This document shows, piece after piece, positions 16,900 to 24,808 of a DNA stretch of 34,648 nucleotides. The translations under genes and the position numbers were made by a program. This DNA comes from an uncultured Alphaproteobacteria bacterium. Its GTDB lineage: Bacteria > Pseudomonadota > Alphaproteobacteria > SP197. The DNA lies in assembly GCA_943787175.1 (NCBI GenBank), contig CALSLK010000016.1, positions 1-34,648 of the forward strand, in the 5' to 3' direction. How positions within the stretch are numbered: position 1 is the first letter of the stretch; each line of letters begins with the position of its first letter. A model generated the notes under the pieces. It was not told the DNA's origin and did no database searches. It saw only the letters and a program-made list of their open reading frames with translations.

Positions 16900-18951
16900 A
16901 TGATGATTGACCGGAATAACGAAACCCGTGTGATCACCGAGTTTCCACACAAGGTGCGAGAGATCGAACACGTATGGGTTCCCATGTCGGACGGCACGCG
17001 GCTGTCGGCACGTATCTGGATGCCCGAAGATGCCGAGGCCAACCCTGTTCCGGCGATCCTGGAGTACATTCCCTATCGCAAGCGCGATGGCACACGGGCC
17101 TGGGATGATCCGCGCCATCACTATTGGGCGGGCCATGGTTACGCCTGCATTCGCCTGGATATTCGCGGCACGGGTGAATCCGAAGGTCTGATCACCGATG
17201 AGTATCCTTTGCAGGAACAGGACGATGCGGTCGAGGCCATTGCGTGGTTTGCGGAGCAATCCTGGTGTGATGGCAAGGTCGGGATGACGGGTATCTCCTG
17301 GGGCGGTTTCAACAGCCTTCAGGTTGCTGCCCGACGGCCGCCGGCGCTGAAGGCGATCATCACGCATTGTTCGACCGACGATCGCTACACCGACGACATC
17401 CACATCATGGGTGGTGTGCCGCTGGTCGAGAATTTCTTCTGGGGGTCAGCGTTCTTTCACATCATGGGGCGGCCCGGTGACCCCGAGATTCAGGGTGATG
17501 GCTGGCGCAAGCAGTGGATGGACCGCCTGGAAAACTGGGAGCCGGTTGTGGCCAGCCAGTGGCAACAGCACGCGCGCCGTGATGCCTTCTGGAAGCACGG
17601 TTCGGTCAACGAGAATTATGACGACATCACCTGCGCGGTTTACGCCGTGGGCGGGTGGAACGATGGTTATTCCAACGCCGTTCCCCGCATGCTGGCCAAT
17701 CTGTCCTGTCCCCGAAAAGGGCTGGTTGGGCCGTGGGGGCACAAGTACCCTCAGGATGCGATTCCCGGCCCGTCGATCGGGTTTCTCCAGCATGCGTTGC
17801 GTTGGTGGGATCACTGGCTGAAAGGTGCCGATACCGGGATCATGGAAGAGCCGCAGTATCGTGTCTGGGTGGATGAACCTCAGTCACCATCATCTGTGCT
17901 GGCCATGTCAAAGGGGCGCTGGGTTGCTGAACCTGCCTGGCCGTCAGACAACATCGAGCCGCAACAGATGTTCATCAATGCCGATGGTCTTTCGGCCAAG
18001 CGACGCCGGTCTGCAAAACTTGAACACCGCAGCCCGCTGACCGTCGGGTCCGGAGCCGGTGTCTGGTGCCCTTACGGCCTGGGCGGAACAAGCCCTGATC
18101 TTCCCATCGATCAGCGCGAAGATGATGCCAAGTCGCTTAGTTTCGACAGCGAGCCGCTGGATGAGCAGCTTGAGATTCTGGGTGCGCCGGTTGTCACCTT
18201 GCGGCTGGCGATCGATCAACCCCAGGGCATGATTGCGGTACGGCTTTGTGATGTCGCGCCTGATGGAACATCCGGCCGGGTGACCTATGGCCTGCTCAAC
18301 CTTTCCCATCGCAAGAGCTCTGAAAAACCGCGTGCCATGAAACCGGGTGCCGAGGTCGAAGTATCAGTCCAGCTCAACGATTGTGCCCACGCATTTCCTG
18401 TGGGCCATCGCCTCCGGATTGCGGTCTCGACCAGCTACTTCCCGCTGGCCTGGACGGCACCTGCACCGGTCACCATAACGCTGGTCACTGGACGCAGCAG
18501 CCTGAGCCTGCCGGTGCGTGCACCGCGCGAGGAAGATACGCGAGTGGCGGATTTCCCACCGCCCGAAATGGCGCCGATGCCCGAGATGGAGGAAATCGTC
18601 CCGGGCGAAGGATCGCGGCATGTGGAACGCAATCTTGCGACCGGCGAGCAGGTCGTGCGGATCGTCGAGGATGGCGGTGCCTATCATATCGAGGCGATCA
18701 ATCTTGATTGCGCTGATGGCATGGATGCCGAGTTTACCATTCTAGAGGGTGACCCGACCTCTGCCCGAGGTGTCTGGCGCTGGACGACGCGTCGCACACG
18801 CGACGACTGGGATATCTCCATGAACTCGCAGATGGTGGTGACGGTCTCAAAAGAGGCGTTCCACATCGCGACGGACCTGGAAGCGTTTGAAGGCGACAAA
18901 CGGATCTATTCACGGCGCTGGAACCATGACGTTCCGCGTGACCATATCTAG
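16900..18951 (+). CDS. CocE/NonD-family serine hydrolase (X-Pro dipeptidyl-peptidase S15 type)
   Basis: 683 residues. The N-terminal alpha/beta-hydrolase domain contains VPMSDGTRLSARIWMP (27-42), RLDIRGTGESEG (85-96, the oxyanion region) and the nucleophile elbow GISWGG with Ser133. An inserted helical cap follows, then VGPWGHKYPQDA with the likely catalytic His. From about residue 355 comes the jelly-roll domain of the CocE family (ITLVTGRSSLSLPV). The C-terminal part after about 560 (ERNLATGEQVVRIVEDGG...) is also typical of longer members. The family cleaves esters, amides or glutaryl-type side chains; cocaine esterase is the archetype. No signal peptide, so cytoplasmic. AGGGGAG precedes the ATG. 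The SDR-like and beta-lactamase-like genes follow closely, probably as one catabolic operon. Confidence 0.85.
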   Translation: MMIDRNNETRVITEFPHKVREIEHVWVPMSDGTRLSARIWMPEDAEANPVPAILEYIPYRKRDGTRAWDDPRHHYWAGHGYACIRLDIRGTGESEGLITDEYPLQEQDDAVEAIAWFAEQSWCDGKVGMTGISWGGFNSLQVAARRPPALKAIITHCSTDDRYTDDIHIMGGVPLVENFFWGSAFFHIMGRPGDPEIQGDGWRKQWMDRLENWEPVVASQWQQHARRDAFWKHGSVNENYDDITCAVYAVGGWNDGYSNAVPRMLANLSCPRKGLVGPWGHKYPQDAIPGPSIGFLQHALRWWDHWLKGADTGIMEEPQYRVWVDEPQSPSSVLAMSKGRWVAEPAWPSDNIEPQQMFINADGLSAKRRRSAKLEHRSPLTVGSGAGVWCPYGLGGTSPDLPIDQREDDAKSLSFDSEPLDEQLEILGAPVVTLRLAIDQPQGMIAVRLCDVAPDGTSGRVTYGLLNLSHRKSSEKPRAMKPGAEVEVSVQLNDCAHAFPVGHRLRIAVSTSYFPLAWTAPAPVTITLVTGRSSLSLPVRAPREEDTRVADFPPPEMAPMPEMEEIVPGEGSRHVERNLATGEQVVRIVEDGGAYHIEAINLDCADGMDAEFTILEGDPTSARGVWRWTTRRTRDDWDISMNSQMVVTVSKEAFHIATDLEAFEGDKRIYSRRWNHDVPRDHI

Positions 18952-18962
18952 GAGATCGAACC

Positions 18963-19634
18963 ATGGCGCAAGAAACTGCCCTGATCGTGGGCGTTGGTGA
19001 CGGTTTGAGTGCTTCGCTGGCCCGGCTGTTTCATGCCGAGGGCATGGCGGTCGCTCTGGCTTCGCGCAACACCGATAAGCTGGCCGACCTGGCGGCTGAA
19101 ACCGGCGCGAAGGTTTACGCCTGCGATGCGGCGGACCGGGCGAGCATGGCCGGCCTGTTCGATGCGCTGGACAGCGATGGCATGACGCCCACGCTGGCGG
19201 TTTACAACCCGAGCTTCCGGGTGCGCGGCGGTATCGCCGAACTGGATCAGGAAGCGGTCGAGAAAACGTTGATGATCACGGCCTACGGCGCCTTCCTGAT
19301 GGCACAACATGCGACCCAACGCATGCAGAAGGCTGGCAGCGGCACGATCCTGTTCACTGGCGCATCGGCGGGTGTGAAGGGGTATGCGAAGTCTGCACCG
19401 TTCGCCATGGGCAAGTTCGCCCTGCGCGGTCTGGCCCAGAGTATGGCGCGGGAACTGCATCCCCAGAATATCCATATCGGCCACTTTGTGATCGATGGCG
19501 GTATCGGTGAGAGCGGGGATGACGCAAAGCTGCATCCCGATGCCATTGCGCAATCCTATCTGGACTTCCACCGCCAGCATCGCAGCGCCTGGGCATGGGA
19601 ACTGGAGTTGCGCCCCTGGGTGGAAACGTTCTGA
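18963..19634 (+). CDS. SDR-fold protein with Phe in place of the catalytic Tyr
   Basis: 223 residues with a Rossmann fold: LIVGVGDGLSASLARLF (7-23) is a loosened GxxxGxG, YNPS (81-84) replaces the usual NNAG, and FTGASAGVKGYAKSAPFAMGKFAL (131-154) aligns with the active-site region. Ser135 and Lys151 are in place, but the YxxxK tyrosine is Phe147 (FAMGK). The normal proton-relay chemistry is therefore missing. The protein may bind NAD(P) for a structural or regulatory role, use Tyr141 instead, or carry out a different reaction. A comparable FAMGK variant is, from memory, shared by a subgroup of bacterial SDRs. It lies 11 bases after the CocE-type gene with a GGAG site, and its stop is one base before the next ATG. 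Confidence 0.82.
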   Translation: MAQETALIVGVGDGLSASLARLFHAEGMAVALASRNTDKLADLAAETGAKVYACDAADRASMAGLFDALDSDGMTPTLAVYNPSFRVRGGIAELDQEAVEKTLMITAYGAFLMAQHATQRMQKAGSGTILFTGASAGVKGYAKSAPFAMGKFALRGLAQSMARELHPQNIHIGHFVIDGGIGESGDDAKLHPDAIAQSYLDFHRQHRSAWAWELELRPWVETF

Positions 19635-19635
19635 C

Positions 19636-20730
19636 ATGGGTGACCTGCCTGGAAAGACATGGGGCCATATTGCGCCGCAGGAAGCTGGCTTTGATGCTGG
19701 GAAGCTGCAGTCGGCCGTGGCCTATGCACTGGAACATGACAGTGGCATTCCGCTGAGCCTGGCCGATCATCTGAATGCGCGTGCATTTGCCGATGGGCCA
19801 TGGGGCGAGACGCTGGGACCCACAAAAGACCGGGCGACGACCTATGGCGTGATCGTGCGAAAGGGTGGCATTGCGGCATCCTGGGGCGACCCTGAGCGCG
19901 TTGACATGACGTTCAGCGTGACCAAGAGCCTGCTTTCGGCTGTTGCCGGCATTGCGTTTGATCAGGGTTTGCTGACGGACCTGGATGAACCCGTTGCAGC
20001 AAAGATCGATGACCCCTGTTTTGAAGGGGCGCACAACATTGCGATTACCTGGCGGCATCTGCTGCAGCAAACGAGCGAATGGGAAGGTACGTTGTGGGAC
20101 AAGCCCGACCTGGTGGATCGCAACCGCGACGTCGTGACGGGTGACAACTCCAGGAAGGCGACCGATCGGGTCATGCACATTCCGGGCACGTTTTATGAGT
20201 ACAACGACGTGCGCGTGAACGTGGCGTCATACGCTCTGATGTTGTTGTTTCGCAGGCCGTTGCCAGAAGTAGCAAAGGAATTCCTGTTCGATCCCATTGG
20301 TGCATCGGACGGCTGGACGTGGAACGGGTACCGCAATTCAACGGTCATGATCGAGGGAACCGAGATGCTCTCGGTCTCTGGCGGTGGTCACTGGGGTGGC
20401 GGTCTGTTCGTCGATGCGCTGGACCTGGCGCGCCTGGGTTTACTTTATCTCAACCAGGGTCGCTGGGGGGATCGCCAGGTCCTTTCGGCGCGCTGGATTG
20501 CGATGACTTCCGAGCCATGCCCGTTCGAGCCGCGCTATGGCTTCATGTGGTGGCTCAATACCGATGGCCTGATGATGCCGTCCGTCCCCCATGACAGCAT
20601 TTCTGCCCTGGGTGCCGGTGGGCATCTGGTGCTGGTGGATTACGAGCACGATCTTGTTGTTGTTGCGCGCTGGCTCGATGACGATCATCACGACGGTTTC
20701 GTGAAGCGTGTCATTGATGCGCTTGCCTGA
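19636..20730 (+). CDS. Beta-lactamase-fold serine hydrolase (class C / esterase type)
   Basis: 364 residues from ATG 19636, one base after the preceding stop. The SxxK nucleophile motif is FSVTKSLLS (Ser94, Lys97). The second motif is FYEYNDVRVN with Tyr189, in place of YxN. The third is probably GAGGHLVLVD (with GHW at about 256 as another Gly/His-rich loop). TWRHLLQQTSEWEG and LDLARLGLLYLNQGRWGDRQVLS are typical of the penicillin-binding-protein-like esterases and aminohydrolases. No signal peptide is seen, so it acts in the cytoplasm, which argues against a resistance beta-lactamase and for hydrolysis of an ester, amide or cyclic amide in the CocE pathway. It ends 2 bases before the convergent MoaD-like gene. 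Confidence 0.85.
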   Translation: MGDLPGKTWGHIAPQEAGFDAGKLQSAVAYALEHDSGIPLSLADHLNARAFADGPWGETLGPTKDRATTYGVIVRKGGIAASWGDPERVDMTFSVTKSLLSAVAGIAFDQGLLTDLDEPVAAKIDDPCFEGAHNIAITWRHLLQQTSEWEGTLWDKPDLVDRNRDVVTGDNSRKATDRVMHIPGTFYEYNDVRVNVASYALMLLFRRPLPEVAKEFLFDPIGASDGWTWNGYRNSTVMIEGTEMLSVSGGGHWGGGLFVDALDLARLGLLYLNQGRWGDRQVLSARWIAMTSEPCPFEPRYGFMWWLNTDGLMMPSVPHDSISALGAGGHLVLVDYEHDLVVVARWLDDDHHDGFVKRVIDALA

Positions 20731-20732
20731 TC

Positions 20733-20993
20733 TCAACCACCTGCCATGCGTGGCAGGAGGATGATTTCGTTGTCGGGGTTCAGCGGGTGGAGCAGGGCAT
20801 CGCGGTAGATCTGGCCGTCGACAGCAACTGAAACGGCATTTCCCAGCATGGGTTCGAGCTCAGGGCAGTCACGACCGAGGTGGCGCAACATCTCCATGAT
20901 GTTGCGCCCTTCAAGCTTGAACTCGGTGCGGCCGCCGGCGCGTGACACCAGCGAGCCGCCGAGTTTGACCGTGAGCAGACGTTGTTCAGGCAC
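20733..20993 (-). CDS. MoaD/ThiS-like ubiquitin-fold protein
   Basis: This 86-residue protein has the beta-grasp pattern LLTVKLGGSLV ... NIMEMLRHLGRDCPELEPML ... VSVAVDGQIYRDALLHPLNPDNEIILLPRMAGG, ending in the Gly-Gly that MoaD and ThiS use to carry sulfur as a thiocarboxylate. MoaD gives its sulfur to molybdopterin. Here the gene overlaps the end of the Mo-subunit gene by 8 bases, so it is translated with it. It may be a dedicated sulfur carrier for cofactor assembly or for sulfuration of this hydroxylase. An E1-like adenylation partner (MoeB) is not in the window. Confidence 0.85.
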   Translation of the reverse strand: MPEQRLLTVKLGGSLVSRAGGRTEFKLEGRNIMEMLRHLGRDCPELEPMLGNAVSVAVDGQIYRDALLHPLNPDNEIILLPRMAGG

Positions 20994-23286
20994 TCTTGCT
21001 CTTGAGTGCTTCGAGAATGCGCGGCGGTGACATGGGAAGCGTTGTTGCGCGCACGCCTATGGCTGCCGAAACCGCATTGGCGACAGCCGCCAGGGGCGGA
21101 ACGATCGAGGTTTCACCGACACCGCGGACACCATAGGGGTGGCCGGGGTTGGGGACCTCGACAATCACCGTGTCGATCATTGGCACGTCCGAACAGACCG
21201 GAATTCGGTAATCCAGGAACCCGGCATTCTGCAGGCGTCCATCTTCACCATAGATGTACTCCTCGTTGAGAACCCAGCCGATGCCTTGTACGGCACCACC
21301 CTGGAACTGGCCCTCAACATAGGCGCGATGCACGGCCTTGCCGGCATCCTGAACCACAAGGTAACGCAGCACCTTCGTGGCGCCGGTTTCGGGATCAACT
21401 TCGACATCCACGACATGGGTGGCAAAGCTTGGGCCTGCGCCATCGGCGTTGACTTCATAATGACCGGCGATTGGACCGCCGGTGCTGTGGGCCTGGCCAG
21501 CAAGTTCCTTGATCGACAGGGGCGGAAAATCACCGGCATTTGCACCGGCGGGATGGGCTGCACCATTTTCCCACTTCACGGCATCTGCCGGAATATCCCA
21601 GATCTGGGCCGCGCGCTTACACAGCTTGGCGGCGCAATCGCGGGCGGCATTGATGGTCGCCAATCCACTGGCAAAAGTTACCCGGCTGCCGTCGGTGACA
21701 TCGTTGTATCCAAGGGAGGAGGTATCAGCCACGATGGCGCGCACGTCATCATAGGGAATACCCAGCTCCTCTGCGGCCATCAGGCACATCGAGGCACGGC
21801 TGCCGCCAATGTCGGGGGTTCCCACGGCCAGGGCCAGGGTGCCATCGACATTGAGGTTGATGTTGACGCAGGTGTTGCCGCCGAAGTTGAACCAGAAACC
21901 CGATGCGACACCGCGGCCCTGATTCTTGCCCAGCTTGGCCTTGTAGTTCTTGTGTTTCTTGGCAGCGTCGAGAGTCTCGACCAGCCCGATCGGCCCGAAG
22001 GTGGGGCCATAGGATGATTTGGTACCTTCCACGGCCGCGTTTTTCTTGCGTAGTTCGATGGGGTCCATGCCGAGCTTTTCGGCGAGCTCACCGACACAGC
22101 CTTCAACAGCAAAGGCCGACATGGGTGCACCCGGCGCCCTATAAGCAGCCTGCTTGGGGCGGTTGGTCACGACGTCGTAACCCACGATCTTGACGTTCGC
22201 CAGGTCATAGCAGGCGAACGCGGTCATCGCGCCCATCTCCACGGGAGAGCCGGGAAACGCGCCGCCCTGATATTTCAGAACCGCTTCAGCCGCGACAAAA
22301 CGGCCATCTTTCTTGGCGCCAAGGCGGACCTTGATGCTGGAACTGGCTGTGGGGCCCGTCGCGCGGAAGACTTCCTCACGACTCATCACCACCTTGACGG
22401 GCCGGCCAGCCTTGCGCGAAAGCGCCAGGGCCACAGGCTCGATGAAAACAGTGGTCTTGCCGCCAAAGCCGCCGCCGATTTCAGACGGCGTGACACGCAG
22501 GCTCGAGACGTCCATGCCCAAAAGGGCTGCGCAGACATCGCGGACCATGAAGTGGCCCTGGGTGCAGACCCAGAGTTCGCCCGAACCATCCGAGCTGACA
22601 TTGGCAAGGCAGGCATGAGGTTCGATGTAACCCTGGTGGGTCGCCTCGGTGGTGAACTCGTGTTCAACAATCACGTCGGCCTGCTTGAAGCCCTTCTTCA
22701 CATCGCCGTGGCCGAAGTCATAACGGCTGACAATGTTGGTGCTCTTGCGTTTGCTTTTGGCTTTGCCTTGTTCCTGCAGGGCCAGAGCAAGGTGCTCATT
22801 CTCGGCCATGCCGTCGTAGCGCCCGGGATGCACAAGCGGTGCGTTGGGCAGCATGGCAAGGTCCACATCGGTGACGTGGGGCATGATTTCGTAATCGACC
22901 TTGATCAGCTTCAGCGCCTTCTTGGCAACGGCTGCATCAATGGCTGCAACGGCTGCAACGGTGTGACCGTCATAAAGCGCGCGATCGCGGGCCATGATGT
23001 TGATCAGGATGTCTTCATCAGCATCCTTGTATTTGGGCAGATCGGCGGATGTGATGACCGCCTTCACGCCGGGAAGCGCTTCGGCCTTTGAGGTGTCGAT
23101 CGACTTGATCTTGGCATGGGCATGAGGGCTGCGCAGGATGCGCCCGACCAGCATGCCGGGAGCGGACATATCGGCGCCAAACCGCGCGCGACCGGTGACC
23201 TTGTCGATACCGTCGGGACGGATCGGGCTGGTGCCGACTGACTTGAAGGCTTTCTTGTCGTTGGATGTCTTGGCATCAAGCGGCAT
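20986..23286 (-). CDS. Molybdenum hydroxylase large (Mo-cofactor) subunit, xanthine dehydrogenase family
   Basis: This 766-residue catalytic subunit binds molybdopterin-cytosine dinucleotide in the CoxL/XdhB/HcrA class. The N-terminal a/b-hammerhead domain reads GKARFGADM-like ...MLVGRILRSPHAHAKIKSID. Cofactor motifs are GGGFGGK (271-277), QAAYRAPGAPMSAF (379-392), IGGSR near 500 and the C-terminal GVRGVGETSIVPP with base Glu725. The active-site loop AYRAPGAP is not the AYRCSFR loop of CO dehydrogenase, so CO oxidation is unlikely. The substrate is an aromatic heterocycle, aldehyde or aryl-CoA. No Tat signal, so cytoplasmic. It overlaps the FeS-subunit gene by 11 bases. Confidence 0.92.
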   Translation of the reverse strand: MPLDAKTSNDKKAFKSVGTSPIRPDGIDKVTGRARFGADMSAPGMLVGRILRSPHAHAKIKSIDTSKAEALPGVKAVITSADLPKYKDADEDILINIMARDRALYDGHTVAAVAAIDAAVAKKALKLIKVDYEIMPHVTDVDLAMLPNAPLVHPGRYDGMAENEHLALALQEQGKAKSKRKSTNIVSRYDFGHGDVKKGFKQADVIVEHEFTTEATHQGYIEPHACLANVSSDGSGELWVCTQGHFMVRDVCAALLGMDVSSLRVTPSEIGGGFGGKTTVFIEPVALALSRKAGRPVKVVMSREEVFRATGPTASSSIKVRLGAKKDGRFVAAEAVLKYQGGAFPGSPVEMGAMTAFACYDLANVKIVGYDVVTNRPKQAAYRAPGAPMSAFAVEGCVGELAEKLGMDPIELRKKNAAVEGTKSSYGPTFGPIGLVETLDAAKKHKNYKAKLGKNQGRGVASGFWFNFGGNTCVNINLNVDGTLALAVGTPDIGGSRASMCLMAAEELGIPYDDVRAIVADTSSLGYNDVTDGSRVTFASGLATINAARDCAAKLCKRAAQIWDIPADAVKWENGAAHPAGANAGDFPPLSIKELAGQAHSTGGPIAGHYEVNADGAGPSFATHVVDVEVDPETGATKVLRYLVVQDAGKAVHRAYVEGQFQGGAVQGIGWVLNEEYIYGEDGRLQNAGFLDYRIPVCSDVPMIDTVIVEVPNPGHPYGVRGVGETSIVPPLAAVANAVSAAIGVRATTLPMSPPRILEALKSKSA

Positions 23287-23806
23287 GACGCGCTCCTTTT
23301 TTGGCAGTCTTTTTGGCGGATGACTTCTTGGCGACTTTTCTCATGTCCTTAGCCGTATCGAGCACCGCACGGACAATCTTGTCGTAGCCGGTGCAGCGGC
23401 AAAGGTTGCCGGCAAGCCAGTAGCGGACTTCGGTTTCCGTCGGGTCGAGATTACGCTCGAGCAGTGATTGTGCGGCGACCAGAAAGCCCGGCGTGCAGAT
23501 GCCACATTGCAGCGCGGCGTGTTCCAGGAACTTCTGCTGGAGCGGGTGGAGATCTTCTCCATCGGCCATGCCTTCGATGGTCTCGACCTTGTGACCATCG
23601 ACCTCCGCACCCATGACCAGGCACGAGCAAACCAAGCGGCCGTCGAGCGTGACGCTGCAGGCGCCGCAATCGCCGGTACCGCAGCCTTCCTTGGTGCCCG
23701 ACATGCCCAGACGGTCGCGCAGAACATCAAGCAGGCTTTCGTCAGGACGGCAGACATATTCGGTTTCGTCGCCGTTGATGGTGGTGGTGACGTGAATGTT
23801 GCTCAT
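23276..23806 (-). CDS. Molybdenum hydroxylase small [2Fe-2S] subunit with Lys/Ala-rich tail
   Basis: 176 residues. The N-terminal plant-type ferredoxin domain carries EGCGTGDCGACSV plus CSC (first 2Fe-2S cluster). The C-terminal four-helix domain carries QCGICTPGF and GNLCRCTGY (second cluster). These pass electrons from the Mo centre to the FAD subunit. The conserved part ends at about VRAVLDTAKDM. A 20-residue basic tail follows, KVAKKSSAKKTAKKGARHAA, which standard CoxS/HcrC subunits lack. It is encoded where the large-subunit gene already begins, so part of it is overlap-coded. It lies 3 bases after the FAD-subunit gene. Confidence 0.93.
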   Translation of the reverse strand: MSNIHVTTTINGDETEYVCRPDESLLDVLRDRLGMSGTKEGCGTGDCGACSVTLDGRLVCSCLVMGAEVDGHKVETIEGMADGEDLHPLQQKFLEHAALQCGICTPGFLVAAQSLLERNLDPTETEVRYWLAGNLCRCTGYDKIVRAVLDTAKDMRKVAKKSSAKKTAKKGARHAA

Positions 23807-23809
23807 GGT

Positions 23810-24676
23810 TCAGCCTTTCGCCCGCTGGAATGCGATGAGGGCGGCCCGGCGTGTGAGAACACCGGCTACCTGTTTACGGAATGCGACCGTGCCGCGTTTG
23901 TCGTTGATCGGGGTAGCCGCATCCGAAGCGATGTCAGCCAGACGCTCGAGGACGTCATCGTTGAGTTTGTTGCCGAGCAGAACATCGGCAGCCTCTTCGA
24001 CCAGCAGGGCACGCGCTGCGACGGCACCCAAAGACACCCTGGCTTTGGTCACGACGCCCTTGGGGTTGAGTGTGAGGCAGACACCCGAGCCGACCACGGC
24101 AATGTCCATTTCCGTGCGGGGAATGAACCTGAGATAGGCGCTGCCAGTGCGTGGCAGGGCCTTGGGCAGAAAGACCGAGGAAACAAATTCACCCTTGGCC
24201 AGGATGGTCTTCCCCGGGGCTTTTGCGATGGTCTCGACCGGGACATCGCGGGTGCGCTTGTTGCCTACGATACGCGCGGTTGCGCCAACGGCGATAAGCG
24301 CAGGAACACTGTCTGCGGCCGGGGAGGCATTGCAGAGGTTGCCGACCATGGTTGCGCGACCCTGAATCTGGGTGGAACCAATGAGCTCGACAGCTTCGAC
24401 AACGCCGGGCCACATCTTCGAGACCTTGGCGTGCTCGCCCAGTTCTGAACCGCTTACCGCGGCGCCGATCCTAAAACCGCCTTTCTCTGGAACGATGTCA
24501 CGCATGCCGGGGATGCGTTTGATGTCCATGATCAGGTCGGGTTCCAGCATGCCCGAACGCATCTGGACCATCAGGTCGGTACCGCCGGCCAGGATCCGTG
24601 ATTGGCCTCTGGCCTTTATCAGCAGGCCGACGGCCGCCTTGATCGTCTCTGGAGCTTCATAACGCATGGTCTGCAT
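23810..24676 (-). CDS. Molybdenum hydroxylase FAD-binding medium subunit
   Basis: This 288-residue CoxM/HcrB-type flavoprotein relays electrons from the iron-sulfur subunit to an acceptor. Motifs are RYEAPETIKAAVGLL (5-19), the FAD pyrophosphate loop ILAGGTDLMVQM (34-45), the second FAD motif ATMVGNLCNASPAADSVPALIAVGA, and a CO_deh_flav_C domain from about 190 (ALPRTGSAYLRFIPRTEMDIAVVG...ARVSLGAVAARALLV). It is first in the operon M - S - L - MoaD-like. The 132 bases upstream hold a dyad described separately. Confidence 0.93.
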   Translation of the reverse strand: MQTMRYEAPETIKAAVGLLIKARGQSRILAGGTDLMVQMRSGMLEPDLIMDIKRIPGMRDIVPEKGGFRIGAAVSGSELGEHAKVSKMWPGVVEAVELIGSTQIQGRATMVGNLCNASPAADSVPALIAVGATARIVGNKRTRDVPVETIAKAPGKTILAKGEFVSSVFLPKALPRTGSAYLRFIPRTEMDIAVVGSGVCLTLNPKGVVTKARVSLGAVAARALLVEEAADVLLGNKLNDDVLERLADIASDAATPINDKRGTVAFRKQVAGVLTRRAALIAFQRAKG

Positions 24677-24751
24677 TCCCGAGCGGTTGTCGTATAGAAA
24701 GTGAGTGCTTCTCTTATAGCATTTGGGCTTGGGCCGTCATCAAACCAGCCA

Positions 24752-24776
24752 ATTTTGTAAAAGAATCGAACAAAAT
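24752..24776 (-). promoter_or_regulatory. LysR-type operator candidate upstream of the molybdenum hydroxylase operon
   Basis: ATTTTGT (24752-24758) and ACAAAAT (24770-24776) are perfect inverted 7-base arms 11 bases apart, matching the T-N11-A layout of LysR-family sites. It lies 76-100 bases upstream of the FAD-subunit start. A weak promoter lies between them on the minus strand (TTGATG at 24744-24739, TATAAG at 24718-24713, spacing long at 20). No LysR gene is present in the window. Confidence 0.4.
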
Positions 24777-24808
24777 GTGGAATGGGCAACGCGGCGCCCT
24801 GGCTGTAG

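Noticed and set aside
19636..20730. Antibiotic-resistance beta-lactamase
   Set aside because: No signal peptide, atypical second and third motifs, and location in a catabolic cluster point to an esterase or amidase-like enzyme.
20986..24676. Aerobic CO dehydrogenase (coxMSL)
   Set aside because: Subunit order fits, but the active-site loop is AYRAPGAP rather than the AYRCSFR loop of true CO dehydrogenase.
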